Source: Methylobacterium jeotgali
Lineage (GTDB): Bacteria > Pseudomonadota > Alphaproteobacteria > Rhizobiales > Beijerinckiaceae
Length of the DNA stretch: 64,000 bases
Direction: 5' to 3'
Assembly: GCF_022179345.1 (NCBI RefSeq)
Contig: NZ_BPQR01000001.1
Location: 62,001 to 126,000 of the forward strand
In this document: piece after piece, positions 16,581 to 26,202 of the stretch
How positions within the stretch are numbered: the first letter of the stretch is position 1
Layout: every line of letters begins with the position of its first letter
Position numbers and translations under genes: made by a program
Notes under the pieces: generated by a model
The model's database searches: none
What the model was told of the DNA's origin: nothing
What the model saw: the letters and a program-made list of their open reading frames with translations, nothing else

Positions 16581-17561
16581 ATGAAAATGAAGAAGCTCGG
16601 CCGCACCGGCATGGATGTGTCGGCGCTCTGCCTCGGCTGCATGACCTACGGCGTGCCGGAGCGCGGCCCGCATCCCTGGACGCTGCCGGAGGAGGAGAGC
16701 CGGCCGCTGATCAAGAAGGCGCTCGATCTCGGGATCAACTTCTTCGACACGGCGAACTTCTACTCGGACGGCACCAGCGAGGAGATCGTCGGGCGGGCGC
16801 TGCGGGACTACGGGAACCGCGATTCCCTCGTCATCGCCACGAAGTGCTACTTCCCGTTGTCGCAGGCGCCGAACGCGGGTGGCCTCTCCCGCAAGGCGAT
16901 CTTCCAGTCTATCGACGCCTCGCTGAAGCGCCTCGGCACGGACTACGTCGACCTCTTCCAGATCCACCGCTGGGACTACGCCACGCCGATCGAGGTGACG
17001 CTGGAGGCGCTCCACGACGTGGTGAAGGCCGGCAAGGCCCGCTACCTCGGCGCCTCGTCCATGTTCGCCTGGCAGTTCGCCAAGGCGCTTTTCACCGCCG
17101 ATCGCCATGGGTGGACGCGCTTCGCGACGATGCAGGACCACTACAACCTCCTCCACAGGGAGGAGGAGCGGGAGATGCACCCGCTCTGCGCCGACCAGGG
17201 CGTCGCGATCATCCCCTGGAGCCCGCTCGCCCGCGGCCGCCTGACCCGCGACTGGGACGAAAGCAGCGCCCGCCAGCAGAGCGACGAGGTTGGCAAGACC
17301 CTCTACCGGAAGACCGAGGAGGCCGACCGGCAGGTGGTCGAGAAGGTCGCCGAGATCGCCGCGATGCGCGGCGTCAGCCGGGCGCAGGTGGCGCTGTCCT
17401 GGGTGGCGAGCCGGCAGAGCGTGACCGCGCCGATCATCGGCGCCTCGAAGCCGCAGCATCTCGACGACGCCGTCGCCGCACTCAGGCTACGCCTCAACGA
17501 GCAGGAGACCGAAGCGTTGGAAGAGCTCTACGTGCCGCACGCCCCGGTCGGGTTCTCCTGA
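16581..17561 (+). CDS. aldo/keto reductase
   Basis: 326 residues, normal for the family. The catalytic tetrad can be placed: D56 (FFDTANFY), Y61, K88 (IATKCYF) and H129 (FQIHRWD). The C-terminal NADPH-binding end is present (VTAPIIGASKPQHLDDAV). Sequence style resembles the YajO/AKR11-14 type of soluble NADP(H)-dependent reductase that acts on aldehydes or sugar ketones. It starts at MKMKKLGRTGMDVS with GGGA upstream. The next gene begins one base after its stop, so the two are in one operon. Physiological substrate unknown. Confidence 0.92.
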   Translation: MKMKKLGRTGMDVSALCLGCMTYGVPERGPHPWTLPEEESRPLIKKALDLGINFFDTANFYSDGTSEEIVGRALRDYGNRDSLVIATKCYFPLSQAPNAGGLSRKAIFQSIDASLKRLGTDYVDLFQIHRWDYATPIEVTLEALHDVVKAGKARYLGASSMFAWQFAKALFTADRHGWTRFATMQDHYNLLHREEEREMHPLCADQGVAIIPWSPLARGRLTRDWDESSARQQSDEVGKTLYRKTEEADRQVVEKVAEIAAMRGVSRAQVALSWVASRQSVTAPIIGASKPQHLDDAVAALRLRLNEQETEALEELYVPHAPVGFS

Positions 17562-17562
17562 G

Positions 17563-18081
17563 ATGCGGCGCCTTCTGCTCCTTCGCCACGCCAAGTCCGA
17601 CCGGCCGCCCGGCGTCGCCGACATCGACCGGCCCCTCAACCCGCGCGGCCGCCGCGCCGCACCGGCCATCGCCGGCTATCTCGACGCGGAGGAGCTGCGG
17701 CCGGACCTCGCGATCGTCTCGCCCTCGGCCCGCACGCGCGAGACCTTCGCCGCCGTGCAGGACGTGTTCGAGGGGCTGCCCGTCCAGTGGGAGCGCGGCA
17801 TCTACGAGGCGCCGGCAGCGGCGCTCCTGGCGATCGTGCGGGCAGCGCCGGACGAGGCGGCCGGCCTCCTCGTCGTCGGCCACAATCCCGGCCTCGAAGA
17901 CCTCGCCGAGACCCTGATCGGCTCGGGGAACCGCGAGGCGCGGCGGCGGATCGCCACGCAGTTCCCGACCGCGGCGCTCGCCGTCATCGACTTCGAGGCG
18001 CCGTCCTGGGCGGCGATCGCCGAGGAGGAGGGCCGGCTGGAACGCTTCGTCTGCCCGCGCGACCTCGGCGAGGACGCGTAG
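17563..18081 (+). CDS. sixA: SixA-type histidine phosphatase (phosphoglycerate-mutase superfamily)
   Basis: 172 residues. The RHG-type motif LLLRHAKSDRP places the phospho-accepting His at residue 9. The second active-site His lies in VVGHNPGLEDLA, and the IVSPSARTRET segment gives the conserved Arg. These features match SixA-like enzymes, which remove phosphate from Hpt-domain histidines in phosphorelays; other substrates are possible in this family. It is cotranscribed with the aldo/keto reductase and converges on truB with 9 bases between stops. The start is one base after the upstream stop. Confidence 0.85.
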   Translation: MRRLLLLRHAKSDRPPGVADIDRPLNPRGRRAAPAIAGYLDAEELRPDLAIVSPSARTRETFAAVQDVFEGLPVQWERGIYEAPAAALLAIVRAAPDEAAGLLVVGHNPGLEDLAETLIGSGNREARRRIATQFPTAALAVIDFEAPSWAAIAEEEGRLERFVCPRDLGEDA

Positions 18082-18090
18082 GCATCGGCC

Positions 18091-19080
18091 TCAGTTGCGG
18101 CCCTGCGCTCCGCCGAGATGGAAGACGCGGTGCGGCACAAGCTCGCCCCGCTCCACGTCGCCCACCGCCACCAGCACGCCGTTGCAGGTGGCGAAGATGC
18201 GGCCCTCGGCCGGCGCATCGCGCCCGCGCAGGATCACCGGCTGGCCGCGCATCAGCCGCATGGCCATGTCGCGGGAGATCGTGACCGACTCGAGCTCGGC
18301 CAGCGCCGTCTCGACGGGACGCAGATGCGCGAGGCCGTCATCGCCCTCCAGCGCCGTCACGGCGCAGGCATCGGCTTCCGTGAACGGGCCGACGCGGGTG
18401 CGGCGGAGCGACGAGACGTGCCCGTAGCAGCCGAGCAGGCGCCCGAGGTCGCGGGCGAGCGCCCGCACGTAGGTGCCCTTGCCGCACTGGGCCTCGATCA
18501 CCGTGCGCTCGCCGTCGTGCTCGACCACGGCGAGGTGGTCGATCTCGACGGGCCGGGCCGCCAGCTCCACGGTCTCGCCGTCGCGGGCGAGATCGTAGGC
18601 ACGCTCGCCCTGGATCTTGATGGCCGAGTAGCGCGGCGGCACCTGCTCGATGGTGCCGACGAAGCGCGGCAGCACGGCCTCCACGGCCTCGCGGGCCGGC
18701 CGCGCCTCGCTCGTGGCGACGGGGCGGCCCTCGGTGTCGTCGGTGTCGGTCTCGACGCCCCAGGTCACGGTGAAGCGGTAGGCCTTGCGGCCGTCCATGA
18801 CGAAGGGGACCGTCTTCGTCGCCTCGCCGAGCGCGATGGGCAGAAGCCCCGAGGCCAGCGGGTCGAGGGTGCCGGCGTGGCCGGCCTTCTTGGCGTTGAA
18901 GGCGCGCTTCACCAAGGCGACCGCGTGGGTCGAGGTCATGCCGACGCCCTTGTCGAGGATGACCCAGCCGTTGACGTCGCGCTTCTTCGGCCGATCCGGC
19001 CGGGGGCCGGAGCGCGGGCCGCGGGCGAAGGGAGGCCGGCCGGCCGGGGAGGGGGCGTTCTGCGCGGTATCGTCGTTCAT
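18091..19080 (-). CDS. truB: tRNA pseudouridine(55) synthase TruB
   Basis: 329 residues. TruB converts U55 in the T-loop of tRNAs to pseudouridine. The family motifs are clear: NGWVILDKGVGMTSTHAV (motif I), then KKAGHAGTLDPLASGLLPI with the catalytic Asp at D73, and KAYRFTVTWGVETDTDDTEG. An extra basic, low-complexity leader of ~35 residues (RPPFARGPRSGPRPDRPKKR) precedes the core. The gene follows rbfA after 136 bases on the same strand, the usual bacterial order infB-rbfA-truB. Confidence 0.97.
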   Translation of the reverse strand: MNDDTAQNAPSPAGRPPFARGPRSGPRPDRPKKRDVNGWVILDKGVGMTSTHAVALVKRAFNAKKAGHAGTLDPLASGLLPIALGEATKTVPFVMDGRKAYRFTVTWGVETDTDDTEGRPVATSEARPAREAVEAVLPRFVGTIEQVPPRYSAIKIQGERAYDLARDGETVELAARPVEIDHLAVVEHDGERTVIEAQCGKGTYVRALARDLGRLLGCYGHVSSLRRTRVGPFTEADACAVTALEGDDGLAHLRPVETALAELESVTISRDMAMRLMRGQPVILRGRDAPAEGRIFATCNGVLVAVGDVERGELVPHRVFHLGGAQGRN

Positions 19081-19216
19081 CGCTGCCTCGGCGGACGAAG
19101 CTGTCCGGCGGTCTGGAGCGCTCCCTGCCGCGGCGGATTCAGGGCCGGCACGGGGAGCGCGGGAAGATCGGGGTCGCGGACCACGCCCTCTCGACGGAAA
19201 CGGGCGTGGCGCCGGG

Positions 19217-19654
19217 TCAATTCCCGCGGGAGGCGGAGGGTTCGTCGGTCTCCACCGCGTCGTCGGGCGCCTCGAGGTCCCGCTGCACCCGCTCGCTGCG
19301 AAGGAGCGCGTCGATGCGGGCGGCCTCGTCGAAGGTCTCGTCCCGGCGGAAGCGCAGCTCGGGAGCGTATTTCAGGCTGACCCGCCGGGCGACCTCCTGG
19401 CGGAGCACCTTCCGGTGGCGCTCCAGGGCCTCGATCACCGGCCGCTCGTCCTGGCCGCCGAGCGGCATCACGTAGGCGGTGGCGAGCTTGAGGTCCGGCG
19501 ACATGCGCACCTCCGGCACCGTGACGGCGTGGGAGGACAGCACCGGGTCCTGCACGTCGCCGCGCTGAAGCACCTCGGCGAGCGCGTGACGCACGAGCTC
19601 GGCGACGCGCTGCTGGCGCTGGGAGGGGCCGGTCTTGGCGGATTTCTGGGTCAT
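19217..19654 (-). CDS. rbfA: 30S ribosome-binding factor RbfA
   Basis: 145 residues. RbfA is a KH-fold protein that binds the 30S subunit and is needed for late 16S rRNA maturation and cold adaptation. The core is clear: [19 protein letters not shown] at the N-terminus, [14 protein letters not shown] in the middle and [20 protein letters not shown] near the end. A short acidic tail follows. It lies between infB and truB. A strong terminator hairpin sits upstream, between infB and this gene. Confidence 0.96.
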   Translation of the reverse strand: MTQKSAKTGPSQRQQRVAELVRHALAEVLQRGDVQDPVLSSHAVTVPEVRMSPDLKLATAYVMPLGGQDERPVIEALERHRKVLRQEVARRVSLKYAPELRFRRDETFDEAARIDALLRSERVQRDLEAPDDAVETDEPSASRGN

Positions 19655-19709
19655 GACGAAGCCCGTGGTACGTCGGCGCGGCGTGTCGGCATCCGCGCAG
19701 GGCCAAACG

Positions 19710-19745
19710 AAAAAGGCGGTCGCGAGCCTCGAGGCCGCGACCGCC
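19710..19745 (-). terminator. Rho-independent terminator between infB and rbfA
   Basis: On the minus strand a 10-bp perfect stem (GGCGGTCGCG, 19736-19745 pairing with 19715-19724) encloses an 11-base loop and is followed by a run of five T (19710-19714). It is placed about 24 bases after the infB stop and before rbfA. It should end most transcripts from the rimP-nusA-infB promoter, so rbfA-truB either depend on readthrough or have their own promoter in 19655-19709. Confidence 0.8.
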
Positions 19746-19768
19746 CGATCAGGCAGTGAGGCTTCGCC

Positions 19769-22717
19769 TCAGAGGGTGCGGCGGATCTCTTCGACCCGGT
19801 AGCACTCGATGGTGTCGCCCGCGCGCATGTTCTCGAAGTTCTCGAAGGCCATGCCGCACTCCTGGCCGCTCGTGACCTCCTTCGCGTCGTCCTTGAAGCG
19901 CTTGAGCGTCTTGAGCTTGCCCTCGTGGATGACGACGCTGTCGCGGATGAGGCGCACATGCGCGCCGCGCTCCACGATGCCGTCGGTGACGCGGCAACCC
20001 GCGACCTTGCCCACCTTCGAGACCTCGAACACCTCCTGGATGACCGCCTCGCCCAGGCGCTCCTCACGGAGCGTCGGCGGCAGCATCCCCGAGAGCGTGG
20101 CTTTGATGTCGTCCACGAGGTCGTAGATGATGTTGTAGTAGCGAATGTCGACGCCGTTGCGCTCGGCCGACTCCCGCGCCTCCTTGTGGGCGCGCACGTT
20201 GAAGCCGATGACGAACGCCTTCGAGGCCTGCGCCAGGGTGATGTCCGACTCGGTGATGCCGCCGACGCCGGCGAGCAGGATGCGCGCGCCGACCTCGTCG
20301 TTGCCGAGCTTCTCCAGCGCGCCGGAGATCGCCTCGACCGAGCCCTGAACGTCTCCCTTGATGACGACGGGCAGCTCCTTGCGGCCGGCACCTTCCTTCA
20401 TCTCGCGCATCATGTCGACGAGCGAGCGGTTGGCGCCGCCGGTGCGGGCAGCGAGGCGCTCGCGCTTCAGGCGGGCGCGGTACTCGGTGACCTCGCGGGC
20501 GCGGGACTCGTTGACGACCACCGCCACGCGGTCGCCCGCCTCCGGCGTGCCGTTGAAGCCGAGCACCTCGACCGGCACCGAGGGGCCGGCGTACTGGATG
20601 GTCTCGCCCTTGTCGTCGATGAGGGCGCGCACGCGGCCCCACTCGGCGCCGGCCACGACGATGTCGCCGGTGAACAGGGTGCCGCGCTGGACGAGCACCG
20701 TCGCCACCGGGCCGCGGCCGCGGTCGAGCTGGGCCTCGATGACCGTGCCCTCGCCGTCGCGCTTCTCGTTGGCGCGAAGGTTCATGATCTCGGCCTGGAT
20801 CTGGATGCCCTCGAGCAGCTCCGGCAGGCCGGCGCCGGTCTTGGCCGAGACCTCGAACTCCAGCGTCTCGCCACCCATCGACTCGACCTGGATGTCGTGC
20901 TGGAGCAGCTCGGTGCGGACCCGCTCCGGCTTGGCGTCGGGCTTGTCGATCTTGTTGACCGCGATGATCATCGGGACCCCGGCCGCCTTGGCGTGCTGGA
21001 TGGCCTCGATGGTCTGGGGCATCACGCCGTCGTCGGCCGCCACCACGATCACCACGATGTCCGTCACCTTGGCGCCGCGGGCGCGCATGGAGGTGAAGGC
21101 CGCGTGGCCGGGGGTGTCGATGAAGGTGATGAGATCGCCCGAGGGCGAGGCCACCTGATAGGCACCGATGTGCTGGGTGATGCCGCCGGCCTCGCCCTCG
21201 ACCACGTTCGCCTTGCGGATGGCGTCGAGGAGGGAGGTCTTGCCGTGGTCGACGTGGCCCATGATGGTCACGACCGGCGGGCGCGGATCGAGGTCGTCCT
21301 CGGTGTCCGGCTCCTCGTCGTGGAGGCCCTCCTCGACGTCGGACTCGGCGACGCGCTTGACCGTGTGGCCGAGCTCCTCGGCAATGATCTGCGCGGTGTC
21401 CGCGTCGATCACGTCGGTGATCTTGTGGATCTGCCCCTGCTTCATGAGCATGCGGATCACGTCCACCGCCCGCTCCGACATGCGGTTGGCGAGCTCGGCG
21501 ATGGTGATCGTCTCGGGGATCGTGACCTCGCGGGACAACTTCTCTTTCTGCTCCGCCTGACGGTGGCCGCTCATGCGCTGCTGGCGCCGGCGGAAGGAGG
21601 CGACGGAGCGGGTCCGCTCGTCCTCGCCCGAGGTGGCGTTGGCGATGGTGAGGCGGCCGCGGTTGCGGTCGCCGCCCGGGGAGCGGGGGGTCTTGGGCGG
21701 CGTGATGATCTTGAGCGGCATGCCGGGCCGCCGGATCACGCGCTTCTGATCGCTCTCGTCCTCCATCGCCGGGGTGGCGCGACCGGCCGGACGGCCGGCC
21801 GTGGCGCCGGCGGGGCGGGCGGCGGTCGTGGCGCTCGGCGCCTTCTCGGGCTCGGGCGCCGGAGCGGGACGGGCCATGAAATTGAGGTCGCGCGGCTTGC
21901 GCACGTCGGCCGTGAGCACCTTGCGGGGCTCGGCCGACGCGGGGCGGGCCGTCAGCGGCGGCCGCGCCGCAGGCGCGGCCGGGCGCGGGACCGCAGGACG
22001 CGCCGCTGCGGGGGCGGCCGGACGGGAAGCGGCCGGGGCCGGAGCGCGCGGGGCGGGCGCGGGAGCCGACGTCGCAGCCGGAGCGGGCGCGGTGGCAGCG
22101 GCGGGCGGCGGAGGCGCAGCCGGGACAGGCGCCGCGGCAGCCGGAGCGGGCTCGGCAACGAGGGCGGGCGCAGCCGCCGGGGCAGGGGCCTTCTCGGGCT
22201 CCGCCTTGGCAGCGGGCGCAGCGGCCGGCTCGGGCTTCTCGACGGGCGCCGCAGCAGCAGCGGCCTGCTCGCGGGCACGCTGCTCGGCGGCCTCCCGCTC
22301 GCGGCGCTCGGCGTCCTGACGGGCGCGCTGCTCGGCGGCCTCGGTCTCGGCGGAGCGGCGGTTCTCCTGCTCGCGGCGCTGCGCGTCGGCCAGGGCCGCG
22401 GCGCGGGCGTCGCGCTCGGACTCACTGAGCGTGCGCAGGACGGTGCCGGTACGCTGAGCCGGAGCCGCGGGGCGGGCGGGCGCAGCAGCCGGTGCGGCGG
22501 GAGCCGGACGGGGCGCGGGCGCCGCCTCGCGGGGGGCGGGCGTGCCGGGCGTTGCGCCGATGACGCGGCGCTTCACCGTCTCGACCACGACCTGCTTGGA
22601 GCGGCCGTGGGAGAAGCTCTGACGCACGGTTCCCGACTCGATCGGACGCTTCAGCGAGAGCGGCTTCGAGGGTGCCTTGTTCAGAGTCTTGTCGCCCGGG
22701 TTGTTCGTATCGCTCAT
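19769..22717 (-). CDS. infB: translation initiation factor IF-2
   Basis: 982 residues, long because of an Ala/Pro/Glu-rich N-terminal region (residues ~50-340) typical of alphaproteobacterial IF-2. The IF2_N domain follows, and the GTPase domain begins near residue 480 with [19 protein letters not shown] (G1), [17 protein letters not shown] (G3) and [12 protein letters not shown] (G4). The C-terminal domains bind fMet-tRNA. IF-2 places initiator tRNA on the 30S subunit. The ATG directly abuts the stop of the ylxR gene (TGAATG), so translation is probably coupled. The low-complexity region is encoded by direct Ala/Pro codon repeats and is not a separate element. Confidence 0.98.
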   Translation of the reverse strand: MSDTNNPGDKTLNKAPSKPLSLKRPIESGTVRQSFSHGRSKQVVVETVKRRVIGATPGTPAPREAAPAPRPAPAAPAAAPARPAAPAQRTGTVLRTLSESERDARAAALADAQRREQENRRSAETEAAEQRARQDAERREREAAEQRAREQAAAAAAPVEKPEPAAAPAAKAEPEKAPAPAAAPALVAEPAPAAAAPVPAAPPPPAAATAPAPAATSAPAPAPRAPAPAASRPAAPAAARPAVPRPAAPAARPPLTARPASAEPRKVLTADVRKPRDLNFMARPAPAPEPEKAPSATTAARPAGATAGRPAGRATPAMEDESDQKRVIRRPGMPLKIITPPKTPRSPGGDRNRGRLTIANATSGEDERTRSVASFRRRQQRMSGHRQAEQKEKLSREVTIPETITIAELANRMSERAVDVIRMLMKQGQIHKITDVIDADTAQIIAEELGHTVKRVAESDVEEGLHDEEPDTEDDLDPRPPVVTIMGHVDHGKTSLLDAIRKANVVEGEAGGITQHIGAYQVASPSGDLITFIDTPGHAAFTSMRARGAKVTDIVVIVVAADDGVMPQTIEAIQHAKAAGVPMIIAVNKIDKPDAKPERVRTELLQHDIQVESMGGETLEFEVSAKTGAGLPELLEGIQIQAEIMNLRANEKRDGEGTVIEAQLDRGRGPVATVLVQRGTLFTGDIVVAGAEWGRVRALIDDKGETIQYAGPSVPVEVLGFNGTPEAGDRVAVVVNESRAREVTEYRARLKRERLAARTGGANRSLVDMMREMKEGAGRKELPVVIKGDVQGSVEAISGALEKLGNDEVGARILLAGVGGITESDITLAQASKAFVIGFNVRAHKEARESAERNGVDIRYYNIIYDLVDDIKATLSGMLPPTLREERLGEAVIQEVFEVSKVGKVAGCRVTDGIVERGAHVRLIRDSVVIHEGKLKTLKRFKDDAKEVTSGQECGMAFENFENMRAGDTIECYRVEEIRRTL

Positions 22718-23506
22718 TCAGCCTGACCCCTGGGGGGTTCCATCGTCCCGTGAACCGGCGACCTGCGGGGCGCCGGTGGAGAATCCCGTCTCGTCGTGCG
22801 GAGCGGAGCCGGCCTCGCCGTGATCGGCGGAACCGGCCTCGGTCGTGTCGACCGCATCCTCGAAGAGACGAAGCCGACGCCAACGCGCCAGGCAGCCGGC
22901 CGAGCCGACTCCAGCGACGAGCGCCGCGTGTATCACATGATCCCGGCCCAAGGCCATGTCCAATTCCTCATTGGACAGGTCATCCAGAACCGGAACGCGT
23001 GATATGGCGTCCCCGAGGCGGCGATACAATGCCGCGCGCAGCTTGCGCAGACCGTCCTGGCTGCCGTCGCGGGCATGGATCAGGCCGGAGATTCCCGCCG
23101 GCTCGCCGATGGCCGCCTCGACCTTGGCGAAGCCCGCCACCACGCAGCCCGCCTTGTTGGCGAGCGCCAGCGACTGGCGCAGATCCGCTCTGAGCGCCGC
23201 CGCGATGCCGTCGGGCAGCTCCGCCGGAGCGCGGGCCTCGGCGGTCCTGAACGCCCTCTGGAACTGACGGCGGCGCACCGCCTCCGCCACGGCGGTGCGG
23301 CGGGCGCTCACCCAGGCCCCGCGGCCGGGGAGCCGGCCCTTGAGATCCGCGACCACCTCGCCGGAGGGCGAGAGGACGAAGCGGATCATCTCCTCGGGCG
23401 GGCGCACCGCGCGGGTGACGATGCAGGTCCGCGCGGGCGTGTGGCGGCCGCGCGCGGGCCCGGAATCGAGCCCGTCCGCCTCCACCGTCTCCGCCGCGCC
23501 CGACAT
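22718..23506 (-). CDS. YlxR-type RNA-binding protein with C-terminal L7Ae-like region (DUF448)
   Basis: 262 residues from the ATG at 23504-23506, where homologues begin; the upstream frame is Arg/Pro-rich and overlaps nusA's end. Residues ~22-85 are the YlxR (DUF448) fold with RTCIVTRAVRPPEEMIRFV and GRLPGRGAWVSARR. The middle (~100-190) resembles an L7Ae/L30e-type RNA-binding domain (LANKAGCVVAGFAKVEAAI), as found in the long alphaproteobacterial form. The last ~40 residues are Gly/Ser/Asp-rich. YlxR proteins lie between nusA and infB in most bacteria and are linked to RNase P or transcription control. It starts 16 bases after the nusA stop. Confidence 0.88.
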   Translation of the reverse strand: MSGAAETVEADGLDSGPARGRHTPARTCIVTRAVRPPEEMIRFVLSPSGEVVADLKGRLPGRGAWVSARRTAVAEAVRRRQFQRAFRTAEARAPAELPDGIAAALRADLRQSLALANKAGCVVAGFAKVEAAIGEPAGISGLIHARDGSQDGLRKLRAALYRRLGDAISRVPVLDDLSNEELDMALGRDHVIHAALVAGVGSAGCLARWRRLRLFEDAVDTTEAGSADHGEAGSAPHDETGFSTGAPQVAGSRDDGTPQGSG

Positions 23507-23522
23507 CCCGATCCGGCTCCGC

Positions 23523-25139
23523 TCAGGCCTGGGCCTCGGCGGGCGCGTCCTCGGCGTCCGTCTCCTCGGTCTCGGCCTCGGGCTCCGGCAGCGCCTCGAT
23601 CCAGCCGGCATGGAGGCGGGCGGCCATGATCAGGGCCTCGGCCTCGGCGCGGGACAGCTCGAACCCGTCGAGGAAGCCCGCGTGGCGCACGGCCTCGGGG
23701 CCGCGGCCTTCGGTGTAGCCGACGAGGTCGTCGGTGGCGCAGCCGGCAAGGTCCTCGATGGTCTTCACGTCGTTCTCGCCGAAGGCGACGAGCATCGGCG
23801 TCGTCACGCCCTCGATCTCGCGCAGCTCGTCGGCGACGCCGAGCTCCCGGCGACGGTCGTCGTGCTCCTGCTCGATGCGGGCGAGGTGGTCCTGGGCGCG
23901 GGCCTGGATCTCGGCGCCAGTCTCCTCGTCGAGGCCCTGGATGCCGGAGAGCTCCTGCGTCTCGACGTAGGCGATCTCCTCGACCGAGCGGAAGCCTTCC
24001 GCCGCGAGCAGCTGGCCGACCGTCTCGTCGACGTCGAGCGCCTCCATGAAGATCTGGGTGCGCTCGGCGAACTCCTTCTGCCGGCGCTCGCTCTCCTCGG
24101 CCTCGGTGAGGATGTCGATGTCCCAGCCGGTGAGCTGCGAGGCGAGGCGTACGTTCTGGCCGCGGCGGCCGATGGCCAGCGAGAGCTGGTCGTCGGGCAC
24201 GACCACCTCGATGCGGTCGGCCTCCTCGTCGAGCACCACCTTCACGACCTCGGCCGGCTGGAGGGCGTTGACGATGAAGGTGGCCTGATCCTCGGACCAG
24301 GGGATGATGTCGATCTTCTCGCCCTGAAGCTCGCCGACCACCGCCTGGACGCGCGAGCCGCGCATGCCGACGCAGGCGCCGACCGGGTCGATGGAGCCGT
24401 CCCGCGAGATCACGGCGATCTTGGCGCGCGAGCCCGGATCGCGGGCGACCGCCTTCACCTCGACGATGCCGTCGTAGATCTCCGGCACCTCCTGCCCGAA
24501 GAGCTTGGCCATGAACTGCGGATGCGAGCGCGACAGGAAGATCTGCGGGCCCCGCACCTCGCGGCGCACGTCGAACAGGTAGGAGCGGATGCGATCGCCG
24601 GGGCGGAAGGTCTCACGGGGGATCATCTCGTCCCGGCGCACGATGCCCTCGCCGCGGCCGAGGTCGACGATGACGTTGCCGTACTCGACGCGCTTGACGA
24701 GGCCGTTCACGATCTCGCCGATGCGATCCTTGTACTCGTCGAACTGACGGTCGCGCTCGGCGTCGCGGACCTTCTGGACGATGACCTGCTTGGCCGACTG
24801 CGCCGCGACGCGGCCGAAGTCGAAGGGCGGCAGGGTGTCGGAGATGACGTCGCCGACCTTGGCGGCCGGATTGTAGAAGGAGGCCTGGTCGACGGTGATC
24901 TCGCGGGCGTCGTTCTCGACCTGATCGACCACGTAGAGGTGACGGGAGAGGCGCAGCGCGCCGGTCTTGGGGTCGATCTCGGCGTGCACGTCCGTCTCGG
25001 CGCCGTAGCGGGAGCGGGCGGCCTTGGCGATCGCCTCCTCCATCGCCTCAATGACGATCTGGCGGTCGATCACCTTCTCGCGGGCGACCGCATCGGCGAT
25101 CTGGAGAAGCTCGAGCCGGTTGGCGCTGACGACGGCCAT
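23523..25139 (-). CDS. nusA: transcription termination/antitermination factor NusA
   Basis: 538 residues. The domain order is the normal one: N-terminal RNA-polymerase-binding domain ([22 protein letters not shown]), S1 domain (~135-205, [21 protein letters not shown] text), two KH domains ([20 protein letters not shown] and [19 protein letters not shown]), then C-terminal helix-hairpin-helix repeats and an acidic tail. NusA controls pausing, intrinsic termination and antitermination, and in gammaproteobacteria it regulates its own operon. That makes the terminator-like leader upstream of rimP (26016-26048) notable. It lies between rimP and ylxR. Confidence 0.97.
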   Translation of the reverse strand: MAVVSANRLELLQIADAVAREKVIDRQIVIEAMEEAIAKAARSRYGAETDVHAEIDPKTGALRLSRHLYVVDQVENDAREITVDQASFYNPAAKVGDVISDTLPPFDFGRVAAQSAKQVIVQKVRDAERDRQFDEYKDRIGEIVNGLVKRVEYGNVIVDLGRGEGIVRRDEMIPRETFRPGDRIRSYLFDVRREVRGPQIFLSRSHPQFMAKLFGQEVPEIYDGIVEVKAVARDPGSRAKIAVISRDGSIDPVGACVGMRGSRVQAVVGELQGEKIDIIPWSEDQATFIVNALQPAEVVKVVLDEEADRIEVVVPDDQLSLAIGRRGQNVRLASQLTGWDIDILTEAEESERRQKEFAERTQIFMEALDVDETVGQLLAAEGFRSVEEIAYVETQELSGIQGLDEETGAEIQARAQDHLARIEQEHDDRRRELGVADELREIEGVTTPMLVAFGENDVKTIEDLAGCATDDLVGYTEGRGPEAVRHAGFLDGFELSRAEAEALIMAARLHAGWIEALPEPEAETEETDAEDAPAEAQA

Positions 25140-25203
25140 CTGTGGCGTTCCTTCTGTTCGTCTCGACGGTTCGTCCGGGCGCGCGGGGCGCGCCGCGGCG
25201 CAG

Positions 25204-25959
25204 CTAGTGGAGGCGGCCGCTATCCTTCACGCGGACGGCCTTGGTGACGCCGGCGGGCTTGGCCTTGTCGGCGTCGGATTTCGGCAGTTTGGTCTTGGCC
25301 TTGAGGGGCTTGCCCGGCTTGCGCTGGGGCCGCTGCGGTGCCGGGATCTCGCGGGTGGGGCGGAGCGGCTCGGCCGCCTCCTCCTCGCCGTCTTCCGCGT
25401 CGTCCTGCGGCGGGGCCGAGCCCCGGCGCAGGGATTCGCGGACCAGCTCGTCGGTGAGCACGAGATGCGCGTCGGCGAGGTCGGCGAGCGTCAGGTCGTA
25501 GCGGGAGGGCAAACCCTCCTTCACGTCGGCCAGCTCGACCGGCACGGTGCGCCTGTCGGCGCTCGGGGCGCCGATGATGCCCCGGAAGCGCTTGCGCCCG
25601 TCCATCGGCCGGGCGAGCTCGAGCTTCGCCTCGTGGCCGGCCCAGCGCTCGAAATCCGAGGCGCGCACCAGCGGACGGTCGATGCCGGGCGAGGAGATCT
25701 CGAGGTAGTAGGCGCCGCCGATCGGGTCGTCGAGGTCGAGGATCGGCGAGATCGCCCGGCTCACCGTCTCGCAATCCTCGACCGTCATGGTGCCGTCCGG
25801 CCGCTCGGCCATAATCTGCACGGTGCAGCCCTGCGTGGTCAGCACGCGGATACGCACGAGGCGGAAGCCGAGGCCCTCGATCGGGGCCTCCACCACCTGC
25901 GCCACGCGCGCGGCGACGCCGCTCTCGCTGAGGATGCGCTTCTCGCTCGGCTCCGCCAT
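25204..25959 (-). CDS. rimP: ribosome maturation factor RimP
   Basis: 251 residues from the ATG at 25957-25959 ([20 protein letters not shown]). An upstream ATG at 26073 would start inside the attenuator-like leader and is unlikely. RimP assists 30S assembly. The core carries the family motif [19 protein letters not shown] and [20 protein letters not shown]. The C-terminal ~80 residues are a Lys/Ala/Pro-rich extension ([19 protein letters not shown]), common in Hyphomicrobiales and probably binding rRNA. It is the first gene of the rimP-nusA-ylxR-infB operon; nusA starts 64 bases downstream. Confidence 0.95.
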   Translation of the reverse strand: MAEPSEKRILSESGVAARVAQVVEAPIEGLGFRLVRIRVLTTQGCTVQIMAERPDGTMTVEDCETVSRAISPILDLDDPIGGAYYLEISSPGIDRPLVRASDFERWAGHEAKLELARPMDGRKRFRGIIGAPSADRRTVPVELADVKEGLPSRYDLTLADLADAHLVLTDELVRESLRRGSAPPQDDAEDGEEEAAEPLRPTREIPAPQRPQRKPGKPLKAKTKLPKSDADKAKPAGVTKAVRVKDSGRLH

Positions 25960-26015
25960 GGGCTCGGGCCTTCGTCTCCGTTCGGGGTCGAGGCTGGCTG
26001 GCGCTGGGCGGCGGC

Positions 26016-26048
26016 AATAAAAAAGAGCGGACCCGGTGGGGCCCACTC
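26016..26048 (-). terminator. Leader terminator (attenuator candidate) upstream of rimP
   Basis: Minus-strand stem GAGUGGGCCC (26039-26048) pairs with GGGUCCGCUC (26025-26034) over 10 bp with two G-U wobbles and a four-base loop, followed by UUUUUUAUU (26016-26024). It is a full intrinsic terminator placed between a good promoter and the rimP start. It is therefore in a position to end most transcripts early, not at the end of a gene. Confidence 0.75.
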
Positions 26049-26084
26049 CCGAACCGCAGCCTTTCGACTGCAACCAGAACTGAT
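26016..26084 (-). ncRNA. rimP-nusA operon leader RNA (structured 5' UTR)
   Basis: The ~70-base stretch from the predicted transcription start to the leader terminator folds into two stem-loops: a 6-bp stem with a GAAA tetraloop (GCAGUC-GAAA-GGCUGC, minus strand, 26056-26071) and then the terminator stem. GNRA loops are often docking sites or protein sites. Attenuator-type leaders upstream of rimP are known in gammaproteobacteria (the Rfam rimP leader); homology to those is not claimed. Start and boundaries are inferred, not measured. Confidence 0.5.
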
Positions 26085-26090
26085 GAAGCA

Positions 26091-26119
26091 GATGTAACGC
26101 CGTATCGCCCCCGTTTCAA
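26091..26119 (-). promoter_or_regulatory. Sigma-70-type promoter of the rimP-nusA-ylxR-infB operon
   Basis: On the minus strand TTGAAA (26114-26119) and TACATC (26091-26096) are separated by exactly 17 bases, a good match to the housekeeping consensus. This would start transcription near 26084 and produce the leader that contains the terminator at 26016-26048. The assignment is from sequence only. Confidence 0.6.
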
Positions 26120-26202
26120 GCGGTACCCGCACAGGCAGCGCCCTTCCCGGCGCGGCCGCACGCCATAGCTGCCCCGGCACGATGCGAACCGAAGGTCCCT
26201 CC

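Noticed and set aside
21950..22550. Repetitive GC-rich text in infB, considered as a tandem repeat or CRISPR-like array
   Set aside because: It codes in frame for the Ala/Pro linker of IF-2 and has no regular spacer or repeat length.
19925..22726. 933-codon open frame on the plus strand
   Set aside because: It is antisense to infB and mirrors the Ala/Pro low-complexity part; the text is Gly/Arg/His-rich, with no domain and no ribosome site. infB is certain.
23295..25247. 650-codon open frame on the plus strand
   Set aside because: Antisense to nusA, with Asp/Leu/Val/Gly-rich shadow text.
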